Shown: piece by piece, positions 1 to 9,439 of the stretch | Numbering within the stretch: position 1 is the first letter of the stretch | Layout of the letters: each line of letters begins with the position of its first letter | DNA from: Lunatibacter salilacus | GTDB lineage: Bacteria; Bacteroidota; Bacteroidia; Cytophagales; Cyclobacteriaceae | Direction: 5' to 3' | NCBI RefSeq assembly: GCF_009797935.1 | Contig: NZ_VOLC01000001.1 | Coordinates: 632,471-696,470, forward strand | DNA length: 64,000 nt | Made by a program: the position numbers and the translations under genes | Notes under the pieces: model-generated | What the model was told of the DNA's origin: nothing | Databases searched by the model: none | What the model saw: the letters and a program-made list of their open reading frames with translations, nothing else

Positions 1-268
1 ATCCATGTGTCTCTTGTGTACCTCCCTGTCCTTTGTGGTCACTGTTTTCTCGCAACGACCGCAAAGAAGGCGCAACGGACGCAACGTCAAAAAAATCCAT
101 GTGTCTTTTGTGTACCTCCCTGTCCTTTGTGGTCACTGTTTTCTCGCAACGGACGCAACGTCAAAAAAATCCATGTGTCTCTTGTGTACCTCCCTGTCCT
201 TTGTGGTCACTGTTTTCTCGCAACGGACGCAACGTCAAGAAAATACCTATGTCTTTTGTGTACCTCCG
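1..268. repeat. 74-bp direct tandem repeat, about 3.5 units
   Basis: Near-identical copies begin at 95, 169 and 243 (period 74 bp). The copy starting at 1 carries about 20 extra bases (roughly 59-78) and the last copy is degenerate and truncated near 268. Each unit contains TTTGTGGTCACTG followed by CGCAACG-type words and an A-run. Unrelated reading frames stay open through it only because 74-bp units lack stops. The array may continue to the left of the window. No protein or spaced CRISPR structure is supported. Confidence 0.9.
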
Positions 269-300
269 TGGTCACATTTTTTTTGAGCGAAATATTTAGA

Positions 301-495
301 TTATACTTTAAAGAAATAGTCCGTCACAAAGTACCCCGACCAGCAGACTAATGAGGCCGACCCATATCCATAAAGGACCCCCAACCTGTTGCATTTTGGC
401 AAAAACCACAACACATATACCGGTCGCACAAAACCGGCCACTAATAGAATTATAGAGAGTATTCCTCCTAATTTAAAAATTAACAATAAAACCAT
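301..495 (-). CDS. small two-TM hypothetical membrane protein (64 aa)
   Basis: A 64-residue frame begins at an ATG at 495, just past the infB terminator, and ends with TAA at 301-303. The protein has a hydrophobic helix at about residues 3-22, then a motif RPVYVLW..PK.NRL..LYGYG and a second hydrophobic stretch ending in Phe-rich residues. A longer frame extends back into infB, but that part is antisense-free overlap and unlikely to be coding. I do not recognise a named family. No Shine-Dalgarno is visible, which is common here. It follows infB in the same direction, separated by a hairpin, so it may be read only by read-through or from its own promoter. Confidence 0.5.
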   Translation of the reverse strand: MVLLLIFKLGGILSIILLVAGFVRPVYVLWFLPKCNRLGVLYGYGSASLVCWSGYFVTDYFFKV

Positions 496-516
496 AGCAG
501 CTTTAGTCAGAATACA

Positions 517-553
517 ACAAAAAAAGGACAGCCTCCCAGCCGTCCTTTTTTTG
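517..553 (-). terminator. Rho-independent terminator of the rimP-nusA-infB operon
   Basis: Inverted repeat AAAAAGGAC ... GTCCTTTTT around a short GC-rich loop, with T-runs on both sides, 16 bases after the infB stop codon. Confidence 0.85.
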
Positions 554-568
554 TTAGGCCTATTGACC

Positions 569-3500
569 TTATTTTTTACGTTTAATTTCCTCCATCTTAT
601 AGCCTTCGAAGGTATCATCGACTTCGATGTTGTGGAATCCTTTGATGGAAACACCACATTCGTAGCCTGCTTTCACTTCGGCCACATCATCCTTGAATCG
701 CTTCAATTGGTCGATGTCTCCTTCATGGATAACAATACCGTCACGTATAACTCGGATCTTGTTTTTACGGCTGATATTACCGTTAGTAACATAACATCCC
801 GCCACAGTTCCGATTTTGGAGATTTTGAATACTTCACGCACCTCTATATTTCCAGTGATAACCTCTTCAAATTCTGGCTCCAACATACCCTCAATCGCAT
901 CTTTGATCTGATTGATCGCATCGTAGATTACAGAATAATGTCGAATTTCGATTTCCTCCTGCTCGGCTAGCTTCTTGGCATTTGCCGACGGCCTTACCTG
1001 GAATCCGAGGATAATGGCATCCGACGCAGAAGCAAGCAATACATCCGATTCGGAAATTTGTCCTACACCCTGGTGGATGATGTTTACATTTACCTCATCT
1101 TTAGAAAGCTTCAGTAAGGAATCTGCCAGTGCTTCCACCGAACCATCCACGTCACCTTTGATGATGATGTTAAGTTCTTTAAAGCTACCGATGGCCAATC
1201 TCCTACCGATCTCGTCCAGTGTGATGTGCTTCTTGGTACGGAGACTTTGCTCACGCTGTATTTGCTCCCTCGAGTTGGCTATTTCACGGGCCTCTCTTTC
1301 AGTATCATATACTTTGAAGAGATCCCCCGCTTGAGGAGCTCCGCTAAGTCCTAGAACCTGAACCGGTGTGGAAGGCTCTGCTGCCTCCACTTTTTTGCCC
1401 AAGTGGTCAAACATTGCTTTGACACGTCCATAATGCTGTCCAGCTAAGATCACGTCGCCTATTTTTAAAGTACCAGCCTGCACCATGATAGTAGTCACAT
1501 ATCCTCTTCCCTTATCCAAGGAAGCTTCTACTACAGTACCAACAGCATTCTTATTTGGATTTGCTTTTAGCTCTAAAATTTCAGCTTCCAACAATACTTT
1601 TTCTAACAGTTCATCAATTCCCTGACCAGTTTTGGCTGAGATCTCTTGGGACTGGTATTTACCACCCCAATCTTCCACCAACAAGTTCATGTTGGCCAAC
1701 TCTTCTTTGATTTTATTTGGATTTGAGTTAGGCTTATCCACTTTGTTTATAGCAAAGATCATCGGTACACCCGCTACTTGGGCGTGGTTAATGGCTTCTT
1801 TCGTCTGGGGCATGACATTATCATCAGCAGCAATCACGATGATGGCGACATCCGTAATTTTGGCTCCCCTTGCCCGCATGGCGGTAAATGCTTCGTGGCC
1901 AGGTGTATCCAAGAACGCAATTTTGTGACCTGTATTAGTCATCACATCATATGCACCGATGTGCTGGGTTATTCCTCCTGCCTCTCCATGAGTTACCTTT
2001 GCTGTACGGATATAATCCAAAAGGGATGTTTTACCGTGATCGACGTGCCCCATGATTGTTACAATCGGAGCCCGGTCTTTTAGCTCTTCCGGAGTATCAG
2101 CTGTCAGAATCTCTCCCTCCTCCTCATCGGATTTGGTAAATTCTATGTCGTAGTTAAATTCGTCGGCAATTATTGTAATGGCTTCCGCATCCAACCGTTG
2201 GTTGATGGAAACAAACATACCGAGAGACATACATACTGAAATCACCTCATTGACGGATACATCCATCAAGGATGCGAGGTCATTGGCGGAGATAAACTCC
2301 GTTACTTTGAGAATTTTTCCATCCTCAATATGATCTTCTACTTCTTTGCTTCGTTCCTGTCGCTTGTCTCTGCGGTTTTTGCCTTTACCACCACCCCTGG
2401 AACCTCCTCCTTGCAATCTTGCAAGTGTTTGCTTGATTTGTTCCTGAATTTCCTTTTGGGTAGGTTCAGCTTTTTGGTACCTAGAACCTCCAGGTAGCGG
2501 ACGGCCTACGCCTCCACCACCACGGTTAGGGGAACCGGTACCTCCACCAGGTCGGTTACCTCCCGGTCCTCCCGGTCCTCTTCTTGCCGGTGGACGGCCT
2601 TGACCTGGAGTTCCTCCAGCTGGACTGGCTCCTGCAGGCTTGTCTCCTGCTTCTCCCGGTTTGGCACGATTGTCAATCCGCTTACGTGGACGCTTTTTCT
2701 TTTCCTTATTCCGCTCGTCTGAGGAAGCCACTGGCTTGGACTTCTTTTTCGGCTTGTCTTTAGGCAGTTCGATTTTACCTAATACGGTAAGGCCTTTAAG
2801 GGAGTCTGCTCTTGCGGAGATGACCTGCCCTTCTTTCTTTTCTACTTCTTCTGGTGGATTCACTTTTGACTCAGTTTCTCCAACAGATTCCTTCGAACTT
2901 GGGACTTCTATCTCTTCCTTTGGAGTTTCTTTTTTAACGGGGGGAGCGGTTTCAGTTTTGGGCACAGGCGGTGCTACGGGTTTTGGTTTTTCCTCCACAG
3001 GTGCAGGGGAAGAATCTACCTCCTTTGCTTCGGGTGCCGGTTCAGGCTTTGCGGGAGCGGCTGCTTTTGGTTCTTCCTTCACCGGTTTAGGGGTAGGTTT
3101 TGGTTCTTCTACCGCTGGTTTACTTTCTTGCTTAGGCTCTTCGACGGGAGTCGGTTTCGGGGCCTGCGGAGCCTTTACGGGATCAGGTTCTCTCTTGGCG
3201 TCCAAATCGATTCTGCCTACTACTTTAATTCCTTGAAGTTTGGGTGCTTCGGGAATTACTTTTTCCGGCTCCGCGGGTTTTTCAGCCGGTTTAGCCGCTT
3301 CAATCGGTGGTTTTGGAGCAGGTTTCGCTGCTACTACCGGAGGTTTTGGAGCAGGCTTTTCCGGTTCAGATTTCCTAATCCTTTCAGGTTCGGCATCAGA
3401 TTCAGCTTTTATCGTGAATGTCTCATTATGGCGCTTGCCTATAGAGAGATGAGCGGCCTCCTCCTTTTCTTGTGCAGAAGATTTAAACTCCTTAGCCAGC

Positions 3501-3646
3501 ATATTATAATGCTCCAAGCTAATTTTAGAGTTTGGGTTACCTTCTACATCAATGCCCTTCTTGCCCATTGACTCCACGATGGTAGCTATACCTACGTTGA
3601 GTTTCCTGGCAACCTGGCCCAATCGCATCATTTTTTCTTCTGACAT
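569..3646 (-). CDS. infB: translation initiation factor IF-2
   Basis: IF-2 is the GTPase that places initiator tRNA on the 30S subunit. The C-terminal two thirds show the full G domain: G1 GHVDHGKT, G3 DTPGHEAF, G4 NKVDKP and G5 SAKTGQG, followed by the beta-barrel and C-terminal domains. The N-terminus starts with an IF2-N helix motif ([14 protein letters not shown]) and continues through about 350 residues rich in Pro, Lys and Glu and then a Gly/Arg-rich linker, typical of the long Bacteroidota form (1025 aa). I chose ATG 3646; a TTG two codons upstream is also open. It is the last gene of rimP-nusA-infB. Confidence 0.97.
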   Translation of the reverse strand: MSEEKMMRLGQVARKLNVGIATIVESMGKKGIDVEGNPNSKISLEHYNMLAKEFKSSAQEKEEAAHLSIGKRHNETFTIKAESDAEPERIRKSEPEKPAPKPPVVAAKPAPKPPIEAAKPAEKPAEPEKVIPEAPKLQGIKVVGRIDLDAKREPDPVKAPQAPKPTPVEEPKQESKPAVEEPKPTPKPVKEEPKAAAPAKPEPAPEAKEVDSSPAPVEEKPKPVAPPVPKTETAPPVKKETPKEEIEVPSSKESVGETESKVNPPEEVEKKEGQVISARADSLKGLTVLGKIELPKDKPKKKSKPVASSDERNKEKKKRPRKRIDNRAKPGEAGDKPAGASPAGGTPGQGRPPARRGPGGPGGNRPGGGTGSPNRGGGGVGRPLPGGSRYQKAEPTQKEIQEQIKQTLARLQGGGSRGGGKGKNRRDKRQERSKEVEDHIEDGKILKVTEFISANDLASLMDVSVNEVISVCMSLGMFVSINQRLDAEAITIIADEFNYDIEFTKSDEEEGEILTADTPEELKDRAPIVTIMGHVDHGKTSLLDYIRTAKVTHGEAGGITQHIGAYDVMTNTGHKIAFLDTPGHEAFTAMRARGAKITDVAIIVIAADDNVMPQTKEAINHAQVAGVPMIFAINKVDKPNSNPNKIKEELANMNLLVEDWGGKYQSQEISAKTGQGIDELLEKVLLEAEILELKANPNKNAVGTVVEASLDKGRGYVTTIMVQAGTLKIGDVILAGQHYGRVKAMFDHLGKKVEAAEPSTPVQVLGLSGAPQAGDLFKVYDTEREAREIANSREQIQREQSLRTKKHITLDEIGRRLAIGSFKELNIIIKGDVDGSVEALADSLLKLSKDEVNVNIIHQGVGQISESDVLLASASDAIILGFQVRPSANAKKLAEQEEIEIRHYSVIYDAINQIKDAIEGMLEPEFEEVITGNIEVREVFKISKIGTVAGCYVTNGNISRKNKIRVIRDGIVIHEGDIDQLKRFKDDVAEVKAGYECGVSIKGFHNIEVDDTFEGYKMEEIKRKK

Positions 3647-3717
3647 ACGCAAAAACCTATTCCTGTATTTTTAATAATCTGCAAATATAAGCCAGATAGC
3701 GAATAATCTATCGGATT

Positions 3718-4965
3718 TTATTGCTCAAATTCTTGTTTTAATATTCTAAAGACATCATCGATGGTTTCTTCCTCCAATTCTGTCCTCCGTATTAAATCTT
3801 CTCTTGTCAGTGCTAACACGCTTTTAGCCGTATCAAGCCCTGTTTTTTTGAATTCATTTATGACCCAATCTTCTATTTCATCGGAAAATTCGCTCAAGTC
3901 AACATCTTCTTCTTCTTCATAATCGGACAGCTCACGGAACACATCAATCTCGTAGCCAACCAATCTGCTGGCCAAACGGATGTTAAAACCGCCCTTACCG
4001 ATTGCCAAGGACACCTGATCCGGCTTTAGAAACACTGAAAGGCGTTTTTTACTCTCATCTGCTTGGATGGAGGAAACTTTAGCGGGGCTCAAGGCTCTGG
4101 AAACGTAAAGATCTAAGTTTTCGGTGAAGTTAATCACATCGATGTTCTCATTCTGCAATTCCCGTACCACAGCGTGAATACGGCTTCCTTTCATTCCCAC
4201 ACAGGCTCCAACAGGATCGATGCGGTCATCATAGGACTCAACGGCTACCTTTGCGCGCTCTCCTGGCTCCCGAACGATCTTTTTGATGGTAATCAATCCA
4301 TCATAGACTTCAGGAACTTCATTTTCGAACAGCCGCTCCAAGAAAATAGGAGATGTGCGGGAAAGGATAATCCGAGGATTCCCGTTGTTCATCTCTACCT
4401 TATGGACTATCGCCCGTACAGAATCACCTTTTCGAAAACGGTCCTTTGGAATCTGCTCTCCCTTAGGCATAATCAGTTCGTTGCCTTCAGCATCCATTAA
4501 TAGGGTCTCCCTACCAAGTATTTGATATACCTCAGCTGTCACAATTTCACCTACCAACTCTTCATACTGTTGAAACAAAAGATCTTTTTCCAAATCTTTA
4601 ATTCGCTGTATAAGTGTCTGCCTGGCCATCATAACCGCTCGCCGACCAAAATCTTCCAATTCTATACGCTCGTAGGTCTCTTCACCAATCTCAAAATCAG
4701 GTTCGATCTTCTTTGCTTCAGATAAGCTGATTTTGTCATAATCCCAGATGTCTTCTGAATCGTCATCTACGATTTCCCGTATACGAACGATTTCTAAATC
4801 CCCCTTATCCGCATTGATGATGACATCAAAGTTTTCATCTGTTTCGTATTTTTTACGAATCATCGCCCTAAAAACATCCTCTAAAATCCGGATCATAGTG
4901 GGACGGTCTACATTTTTCGACCTTGCAAACTCCGCAAACGATTCAATTAAAACTTTAGCATCCAT
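3718..4965 (-). CDS. nusA: transcription termination/antitermination factor NusA
   Basis: NusA binds RNA polymerase and nascent RNA to control pausing, termination and antitermination. The 415-aa protein has the N-terminal polymerase-binding domain, an S1 domain (around GEIVTAEVYQILGRETLL), a KH1 motif (VGACVGMKGSRI) and a KH2 motif (LAIGKGGFNIRLASRL). It ends shortly after KH2 with an acidic tail, without the acidic repeats of the E. coli protein, as is usual in this phylum. It starts 5 bases after the rimP stop and is followed by infB, the classical order. Confidence 0.96.
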   Translation of the reverse strand: MDAKVLIESFAEFARSKNVDRPTMIRILEDVFRAMIRKKYETDENFDVIINADKGDLEIVRIREIVDDDSEDIWDYDKISLSEAKKIEPDFEIGEETYERIELEDFGRRAVMMARQTLIQRIKDLEKDLLFQQYEELVGEIVTAEVYQILGRETLLMDAEGNELIMPKGEQIPKDRFRKGDSVRAIVHKVEMNNGNPRIILSRTSPIFLERLFENEVPEVYDGLITIKKIVREPGERAKVAVESYDDRIDPVGACVGMKGSRIHAVVRELQNENIDVINFTENLDLYVSRALSPAKVSSIQADESKKRLSVFLKPDQVSLAIGKGGFNIRLASRLVGYEIDVFRELSDYEEEEDVDLSEFSDEIEDWVINEFKKTGLDTAKSVLALTREDLIRRTELEEETIDDVFRILKQEFEQ

Positions 4966-4970
4966 TTTTT

Positions 4971-5441
4971 TTACTTAAAAGAAACCATTACTGTTGACTT
5001 TTTAATTTGATCAAAGGCTACGCCAACTTCCTCTTCAGTAGCCTTCTTTCCCTTCTCTTTCACTGTTACTGCCAAAACGATACCGGTTTGAATCACAGAT
5101 TTAAGTAAACCCTCCGTCGTGACACCGCTTTCTAGCTGAACGCTTAGGTTACGGCCGATATTTTTTTGGTACTGCCTGCGGGAACTTAGCGGATAATCCA
5201 CACCGGGAGATGATACCTCCAAGATGTAGGCCTCCTCAATCAGGTTTTTTGCCTCCACTTCATCCGAAACAGCCCGGCTAACCTTGGCACAGCCATCAAT
5301 ATTCACACCATTGTCGGCATCAATCAAAATATTAAGTGCTCTCTTTGGTCCCTGGCGACTTAGTTTTACTTCCACGACAAAGTGGGAATCATCCGGTAGA
5401 TGCTTTTCCACAATCTCTGTTATCGTTTGTTCCAAATCCAT
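4971..5441 (-). CDS. rimP: ribosome maturation factor RimP
   Basis: RimP helps assemble the 30S subunit. The 156-aa protein matches the family in length and has the conserved N-terminal HFVVEVKLSR segment, the AKVSRAVSDEVEA helix and the EVSSPGVDYPL motif around residues 75-86. It is the first gene of the rimP-nusA-infB operon, divergent from cysS, and is preceded by a leader hairpin at 5492-5516. Confidence 0.93.
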   Translation of the reverse strand: MDLEQTITEIVEKHLPDDSHFVVEVKLSRQGPKRALNILIDADNGVNIDGCAKVSRAVSDEVEAKNLIEEAYILEVSSPGVDYPLSSRRQYQKNIGRNLSVQLESGVTTEGLLKSVIQTGIVLAVTVKEKGKKATEEEVGVAFDQIKKSTVMVSFK

Positions 5442-5491
5442 ATTTTACCTAAATGGCCACTTATACTTTCTACGTTTTACAGCCATAATGA

Positions 5492-5516
5492 AAGAGGGGA
5501 CTGTGTGTCCCCTCTT
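5492..5516 (-). promoter_or_regulatory. perfect 10-bp hairpin in the rimP leader
   Basis: AAGAGGGGAC (5492-5501) and GTCCCCTCTT (5507-5516) are perfect complements around a 5-nt loop. It lies about 50 bases before the rimP start, inside the likely 5' leader. No clear U-run follows on either strand, so a leader control element or an mRNA-stabilising stem is as likely as an attenuator. Confidence 0.55.
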
Positions 5517-5536
5517 AGCTGATTTCGTATACGCTA

Positions 5537-5544
5537 CAAAGGTA
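5537..5544 (-). promoter_or_regulatory. putative -7 box for rimP-nusA-infB
   Basis: The reverse strand reads TACCTTTG, an exact match to the Bacteroidota TAnnTTTG box, about 95 bases upstream of rimP. No good TTTG -33 box is visible, so the call is moderate. Confidence 0.45.
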
Positions 5545-5582
5545 ATAAAATTATTTTCCTAAAAAAAGTATTGAAAGTTTGA

Positions 5583-5590
5583 TAAATTTG
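5583..5590 (+). promoter_or_regulatory. putative -7 box immediately before cysS
   Basis: TAAATTTG matches TAnnTTTG and ends 4 bases before the cysS ATG. If used, transcription would start at or next to the start codon, giving a leaderless or nearly leaderless mRNA. A -33 box at normal spacing is not clear. Confidence 0.4.
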
Positions 5591-5594
5591 CCGG

Positions 5595-7088
5595 ATGCAA
5601 TCTCATAGCCTCAAATTATACAATACCCTATCTCGAAAAAAAGAAAAGTTTGAACCCCTTAGCCCTCCTCATGTTGGCATGTATGTCTGTGGTCCGACCG
5701 TTTATGGAGATGCGCACTTGGGCCATGCACGGGCAGCGGTGACCTTCGATATCGTCTTCCGCTATCTTTCACACTTGGGTTATAAAGTCAGGTACGTGCG
5801 AAATATCACCGATGTAGGTCACTTGGAGGCGGATTCGGATGATGGAGAGGATAAAATAGCCAAAAAAGCCAAACTTGAACAACTTGAGCCCATGGAGGTC
5901 GCCCAATACTTTGCGGATTCCTATCATAGGGACATGGATATGCTACAAACCCTCAAGCCCAGTATTGAACCAAGAGCTACGGGGCATATTCCAGAGCAGA
6001 TCAAACTGGTTGCCGACATACTCGAACAAGGCCTAGCGTATGAAATCAATGGCAGTGTTTATTTCGACGTTTTAAAATATAATGAAAAAATAAAATATGG
6101 ACGTCTCTCCGGCCGGGTAATCGAAGAGCTTCTAAGTGGAAGCAGGGAATTGGACGGACAGTCCGAAAAACGAAATCCTTTGGACTTTGCCCTCTGGAAA
6201 AAAGCTTCTCCCGAACACCTTATGAAATGGGATTCTCCCTGGAGTGTAGGTTTTCCGGGATGGCACTTGGAGTGTACTGCCATGAGCAGCAAGTACCTGG
6301 GAAATCATTTCGACATACACGGTGGGGGCATGGACCTGATGTTTCCACATCACGAATGCGAAATCGCCCAGGGAAATGCCTGCAACCATACCGATCCAGC
6401 CAAATATTGGTTGCACAATAACATGATCACCATAAACGGGCAGAAGATGGGCAAATCGCTGGGAAATTTCATCACCTTGCAGCAGCTTTTCACAGGTAAT
6501 CACGATGTTCTTGAGCAGGCCTACAGCCCAATGACGATTCGGTATTTTATACTCACGGCCCACTATCGTTCTACATTGGACTTCTCCAATCAGGCTTTGC
6601 AGGCAGCCCAGAAAGGATATAAAAAACTGATCAACGGTCTCCGCATCGCTAGATTGTTAACCTATGTGGAGGATTCAAAAGTAACCGTGGATGCAGACCA
6701 AGTAAAGCAGGTACAAAAAAGCCTCGATGGCGCAATGGCAGCCATGGATGATGACTTCAATACGGCCCAAGCTATCGGCCATCTATTCAACATACTGAAA
6801 AAAATAAACAGTATATATACCGGACAGTTAACCGCTTCATCATTTGGAAAGGAAGTTTTTGACAAAATGATTCAAACCTTTGAACGTTTTATAACGGAAA
6901 TATTGGGTTTGGAAGAAGAAAAATTATCCGAACAAGAGTCGCTCCTTGACGTTCTTTTACTGGTGTATCAAGAAGCAAAGACGGCCCGCAACTACCAAAA
7001 AGTGGATGAAATCCGGTCTGCCTTGAAGCAGTTGGGAATAATTGTAAAAGACATGAAAAATAAAATTGACTGGGCATATGAAGAGTAA
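5595..7088 (+). CDS. cysS: cysteinyl-tRNA synthetase
   Basis: Charges tRNA-Cys. The 497-aa class I synthetase shows the zinc/active-site segment [10 protein letters not shown] with Cys32, the HIGH-type motif HLGH at about 41-44, a second zinc region ([15 protein letters not shown]) and the KMSKS-type motif KMGKS. The C-terminal helical DALR-like domain is present. Length is close to the family norm. The downstream lipoprotein gene overlaps its 3' end by 11 bases, suggesting coupling. Confidence 0.97.
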   Translation: MQSHSLKLYNTLSRKKEKFEPLSPPHVGMYVCGPTVYGDAHLGHARAAVTFDIVFRYLSHLGYKVRYVRNITDVGHLEADSDDGEDKIAKKAKLEQLEPMEVAQYFADSYHRDMDMLQTLKPSIEPRATGHIPEQIKLVADILEQGLAYEINGSVYFDVLKYNEKIKYGRLSGRVIEELLSGSRELDGQSEKRNPLDFALWKKASPEHLMKWDSPWSVGFPGWHLECTAMSSKYLGNHFDIHGGGMDLMFPHHECEIAQGNACNHTDPAKYWLHNNMITINGQKMGKSLGNFITLQQLFTGNHDVLEQAYSPMTIRYFILTAHYRSTLDFSNQALQAAQKGYKKLINGLRIARLLTYVEDSKVTVDADQVKQVQKSLDGAMAAMDDDFNTAQAIGHLFNILKKINSIYTGQLTASSFGKEVFDKMIQTFERFITEILGLEEEKLSEQESLLDVLLLVYQEAKTARNYQKVDEIRSALKQLGIIVKDMKNKIDWAYEE

Positions 7089-8064
7089 GTATTGGATTTT
7101 GGGCCTGCTGTTGCTCTTTTTTGGAGCAGCTTGTGAGCGGACAGGCTCCCAAGAAACGGTTCCCCCAGCAGAAATTAGTTATAATGCAGTCCCTTCCTTT
7201 TCAGGTGATTCGGCTTACAGCTATATACAACGGCAGGTAGACTTCGGTCCGAGAGTACCCAATACTCCGGAGCATCAGGAAGCGGCCGCCTGGTTTATAG
7301 AAAAATTCAGTTCCTTTGGATTGGAAGTTCAGCCCCAAAAGTTTACAGCCAAAACACACGACGGCCTCACCTGGAATCTCACCAATATTATCGCCTCCCA
7401 CAACCCCTCGGCGAAAAAGCGTATTCTGCTAGCAGCTCACTGGGATACCCGTCGAATTGCGGATAAGGACACTGAGAGAATCAGCGAGCCTATTGACGGT
7501 GCCAATGACGGAGGAAGCGGAGTGGGAGTGTTGCTTGAAATTGCTCGGGTAATTAGCAGTTCTGAGCTTCCATTAAACGTGGGAGTGGATTTTATCCTTT
7601 TCGATGGAGAGGATGACGGTGAACCTGAACACACCCGTCGCCAAAATTCTTCCCAAATCTGGTGGTGCCTTGGTTCTCAACACTGGTCCAAAAACCCCCA
7701 TCAGGCCGGCTATGGAGCTTACTTCGGTATTCTGGTAGATATGGTTGGTGGCAAGGGAGCCCGGTTTTACAAAGAAGGATACTCCATGCAGTATGCCAAA
7801 AATGTGGTGGATAAGGTATGGCGCTATGGACACCACTTGGGCCACAGCGATTTCTTTATCATGCGTCAGACAGAGGCCATTACAGATGATCATCTTTTTG
7901 TGAACCAAGATGCCAATATCCCCATGATCAACATTATTGAATACAGTCCCGACTACGGTTTTGGCCATTATCACCATACCCATGCGGATAATATGGACCT
8001 GATCGACCGAAAAACCCTGCAGGTAGTCGGAGAGACGGTGCTGTTTGCCCTTTATCAGGAGTAA
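7078..8064 (+). CDS. lipoprotein of the M28/glutaminyl cyclase superfamily, probable glutaminyl-peptide cyclotransferase
   Basis: The 328-aa product has a lipoprotein signal with lipobox GAAC at Cys19, so it is likely anchored in the periplasm or outer membrane. It then shows the zinc-dependent M28 fold: HWDTR (His121, Asp123), DGANDGGSG (Asp144), DGEDDG (Glu178), LVDMVG (Asp221) and HTHADN (His300). The order and the WCLGSQHW segment resemble bacterial animal-type glutaminyl cyclases, which convert N-terminal Gln to pyroglutamate; an aminopeptidase is the alternative. ATG 7078 was chosen because it begins the signal peptide; a TTG at 7066 is less likely. Transcribed with cysS. Confidence 0.75.
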   Translation: MKSKYWILGLLLLFFGAACERTGSQETVPPAEISYNAVPSFSGDSAYSYIQRQVDFGPRVPNTPEHQEAAAWFIEKFSSFGLEVQPQKFTAKTHDGLTWNLTNIIASHNPSAKKRILLAAHWDTRRIADKDTERISEPIDGANDGGSGVGVLLEIARVISSSELPLNVGVDFILFDGEDDGEPEHTRRQNSSQIWWCLGSQHWSKNPHQAGYGAYFGILVDMVGGKGARFYKEGYSMQYAKNVVDKVWRYGHHLGHSDFFIMRQTEAITDDHLFVNQDANIPMINIIEYSPDYGFGHYHHTHADNMDLIDRKTLQVVGETVLFALYQE

Positions 8065-8185
8065 GATATCATCGGATGATCATTCGTCTACTCGATACAA
8101 GATGGATACTTCCGCCGTTTATCTTGAATAGCTTTCCCTGAAAAAACTACGGGATTTCTCAACTAATTCATTCTAAAACGACCAA

Positions 8186-9343
8186 ATGTCTCTACCAATT
8201 CCAAATCAGATCCAAGAGAAATTTACCCAAAAATACGGTACCCAGCCAGTTATTGTTCGCTCTCCGGGCCGTATCAATTTGATTGGAGAACACACAGATT
8301 ATAACGAGGGATTTGTGTTGCCAGCAGCCATTGACAAGGCCATTTACTTCGGTTTTGCAAAGAATGGGCTAGATAGGTGTAGGGTGTGTTCATTAGATTA
8401 TCAGGAGGAGGCCAGCTTTTCGCTTGATGAAATCCAACCAGGGGGTGGTTGGATCACTTTTATCAAAGGAATTGTTGCTACATTAATTCAAGATGGTCAT
8501 CCCGTACAGGGATTTGACTGCATTTTTGGTGGGGATATTCCCATAGGGGCAGGTCTGTCCTCTTCTGCGGCATTGGAAAACGGAGTAGGGTTTGGCTTAA
8601 ATGCTTTATTTGCCCTTGGAATCGACCGCTTAGATCTGGTAAAAATCTCCCTGAAAGCCGAGCACGAGTTTGCCGGAGTAAAATGTGGTATCATGGATAT
8701 GTTTGCCTCCATGATGGGAAAACAGGATAGCGCCATCCGCTTGGATTGTCGAAGCCTAGAATACGAATATTTTCCTGTAAACTTGGGAGATTGCCAATTC
8801 CTTTTATGTGACACACAGGTTTCCCACTCGCTGGCCGATTCGGCTTACAATACCCGCCGGGAAGAATGTCAAACTGGTGTGGATATCCTTCAACAACATT
8901 ACCCGGAAATCAACAGTCTCAGGGATGCAGGTATTTACCAATTAGCGCATATTAAAGATCTTTTACCCGGAAAGGTCTATCACCGCTGTGCCTATGTGAT
9001 ACAGGAAAATCAGCGACTATTTGCCGCCTGTGACGCCTTGGAAAATGGCAAGCTGGAAAATTTCGGCAGGCTGCTGTATGCATCGCATGAAGGGCTTTCC
9101 AAGAGTTATGAAGTTAGTTGCACCGAACTGGATTTTTTGGTGGAGCAGACTGAATCGATGGATTTTGTACTGGGAGCCCGGATGATGGGTGGGGGGTTTG
9201 GAGGGTGTACTCTCAACCTAATCAAAAAACAAGAAAAAGAGACTTTTATTGCGGAGATCTCCGCCTCCTATCTTCGGGAATTTGGCAGGTCGCCGAAGTT
9301 TTATGAGGTTCAAATAGAAGATGGAACTTCCATTTGCGAATAA
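8186..9343 (+). CDS. galK: galactokinase
   Basis: Phosphorylates galactose to galactose-1-phosphate (Leloir pathway), using ATP in the cytoplasm. The 385-aa GHMP kinase has the galactokinase signature GRINLIGEHTDYNEGFVLP near residues 30-50, the ATP-binding loop PIGAGLSSSAALE and a C-terminal MMGGGFGGC motif. Length fits the family. No galT, galE or mutarotase gene lies next to it, so the rest of the pathway must be elsewhere. The 121 bases upstream hold no gene. Confidence 0.95.
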   Translation: MSLPIPNQIQEKFTQKYGTQPVIVRSPGRINLIGEHTDYNEGFVLPAAIDKAIYFGFAKNGLDRCRVCSLDYQEEASFSLDEIQPGGGWITFIKGIVATLIQDGHPVQGFDCIFGGDIPIGAGLSSSAALENGVGFGLNALFALGIDRLDLVKISLKAEHEFAGVKCGIMDMFASMMGKQDSAIRLDCRSLEYEYFPVNLGDCQFLLCDTQVSHSLADSAYNTRREECQTGVDILQQHYPEINSLRDAGIYQLAHIKDLLPGKVYHRCAYVIQENQRLFAACDALENGKLENFGRLLYASHEGLSKSYEVSCTELDFLVEQTESMDFVLGARMMGGGFGGCTLNLIKKQEKETFIAEISASYLREFGRSPKFYEVQIEDGTSICE

Positions 9344-9367
9344 TCACAAGCCGCTCAAAATAAAAAA

Positions 9368-9400
9368 TTGACTTTTTTAACTACAAAAAGCGTATCTTTT
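9368..9400 (+). promoter_or_regulatory. putative promoter of the SGNH esterase gene
   Basis: TTG at 9368-9370 and TATCTTTT at 9393-9400, spaced 22 bases, resemble the Bacteroidota -33/-7 pair and would give a leader of roughly 30 bases. Confidence 0.4.
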
Positions 9401-9439
9401 CACCTGCTTTTAACTCAAAATTAACCAAACACCAATCAA

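Noticed and set aside
1-300. A CRISPR-like repeat array or protein-coding repeats at the window start
   Set aside because: The units are directly abutting with no spacers, and open frames arise in several registers from the repeat itself.
389-970. A rightward 193-aa reading frame at 389-970
   Set aside because: It is antisense to infB, which has clear motifs, and the product has no recognisable features.
5492-5516. Rho-independent terminator between rimP and cysS
   Set aside because: The stem lacks a following U-run on either strand and lies between divergent genes.
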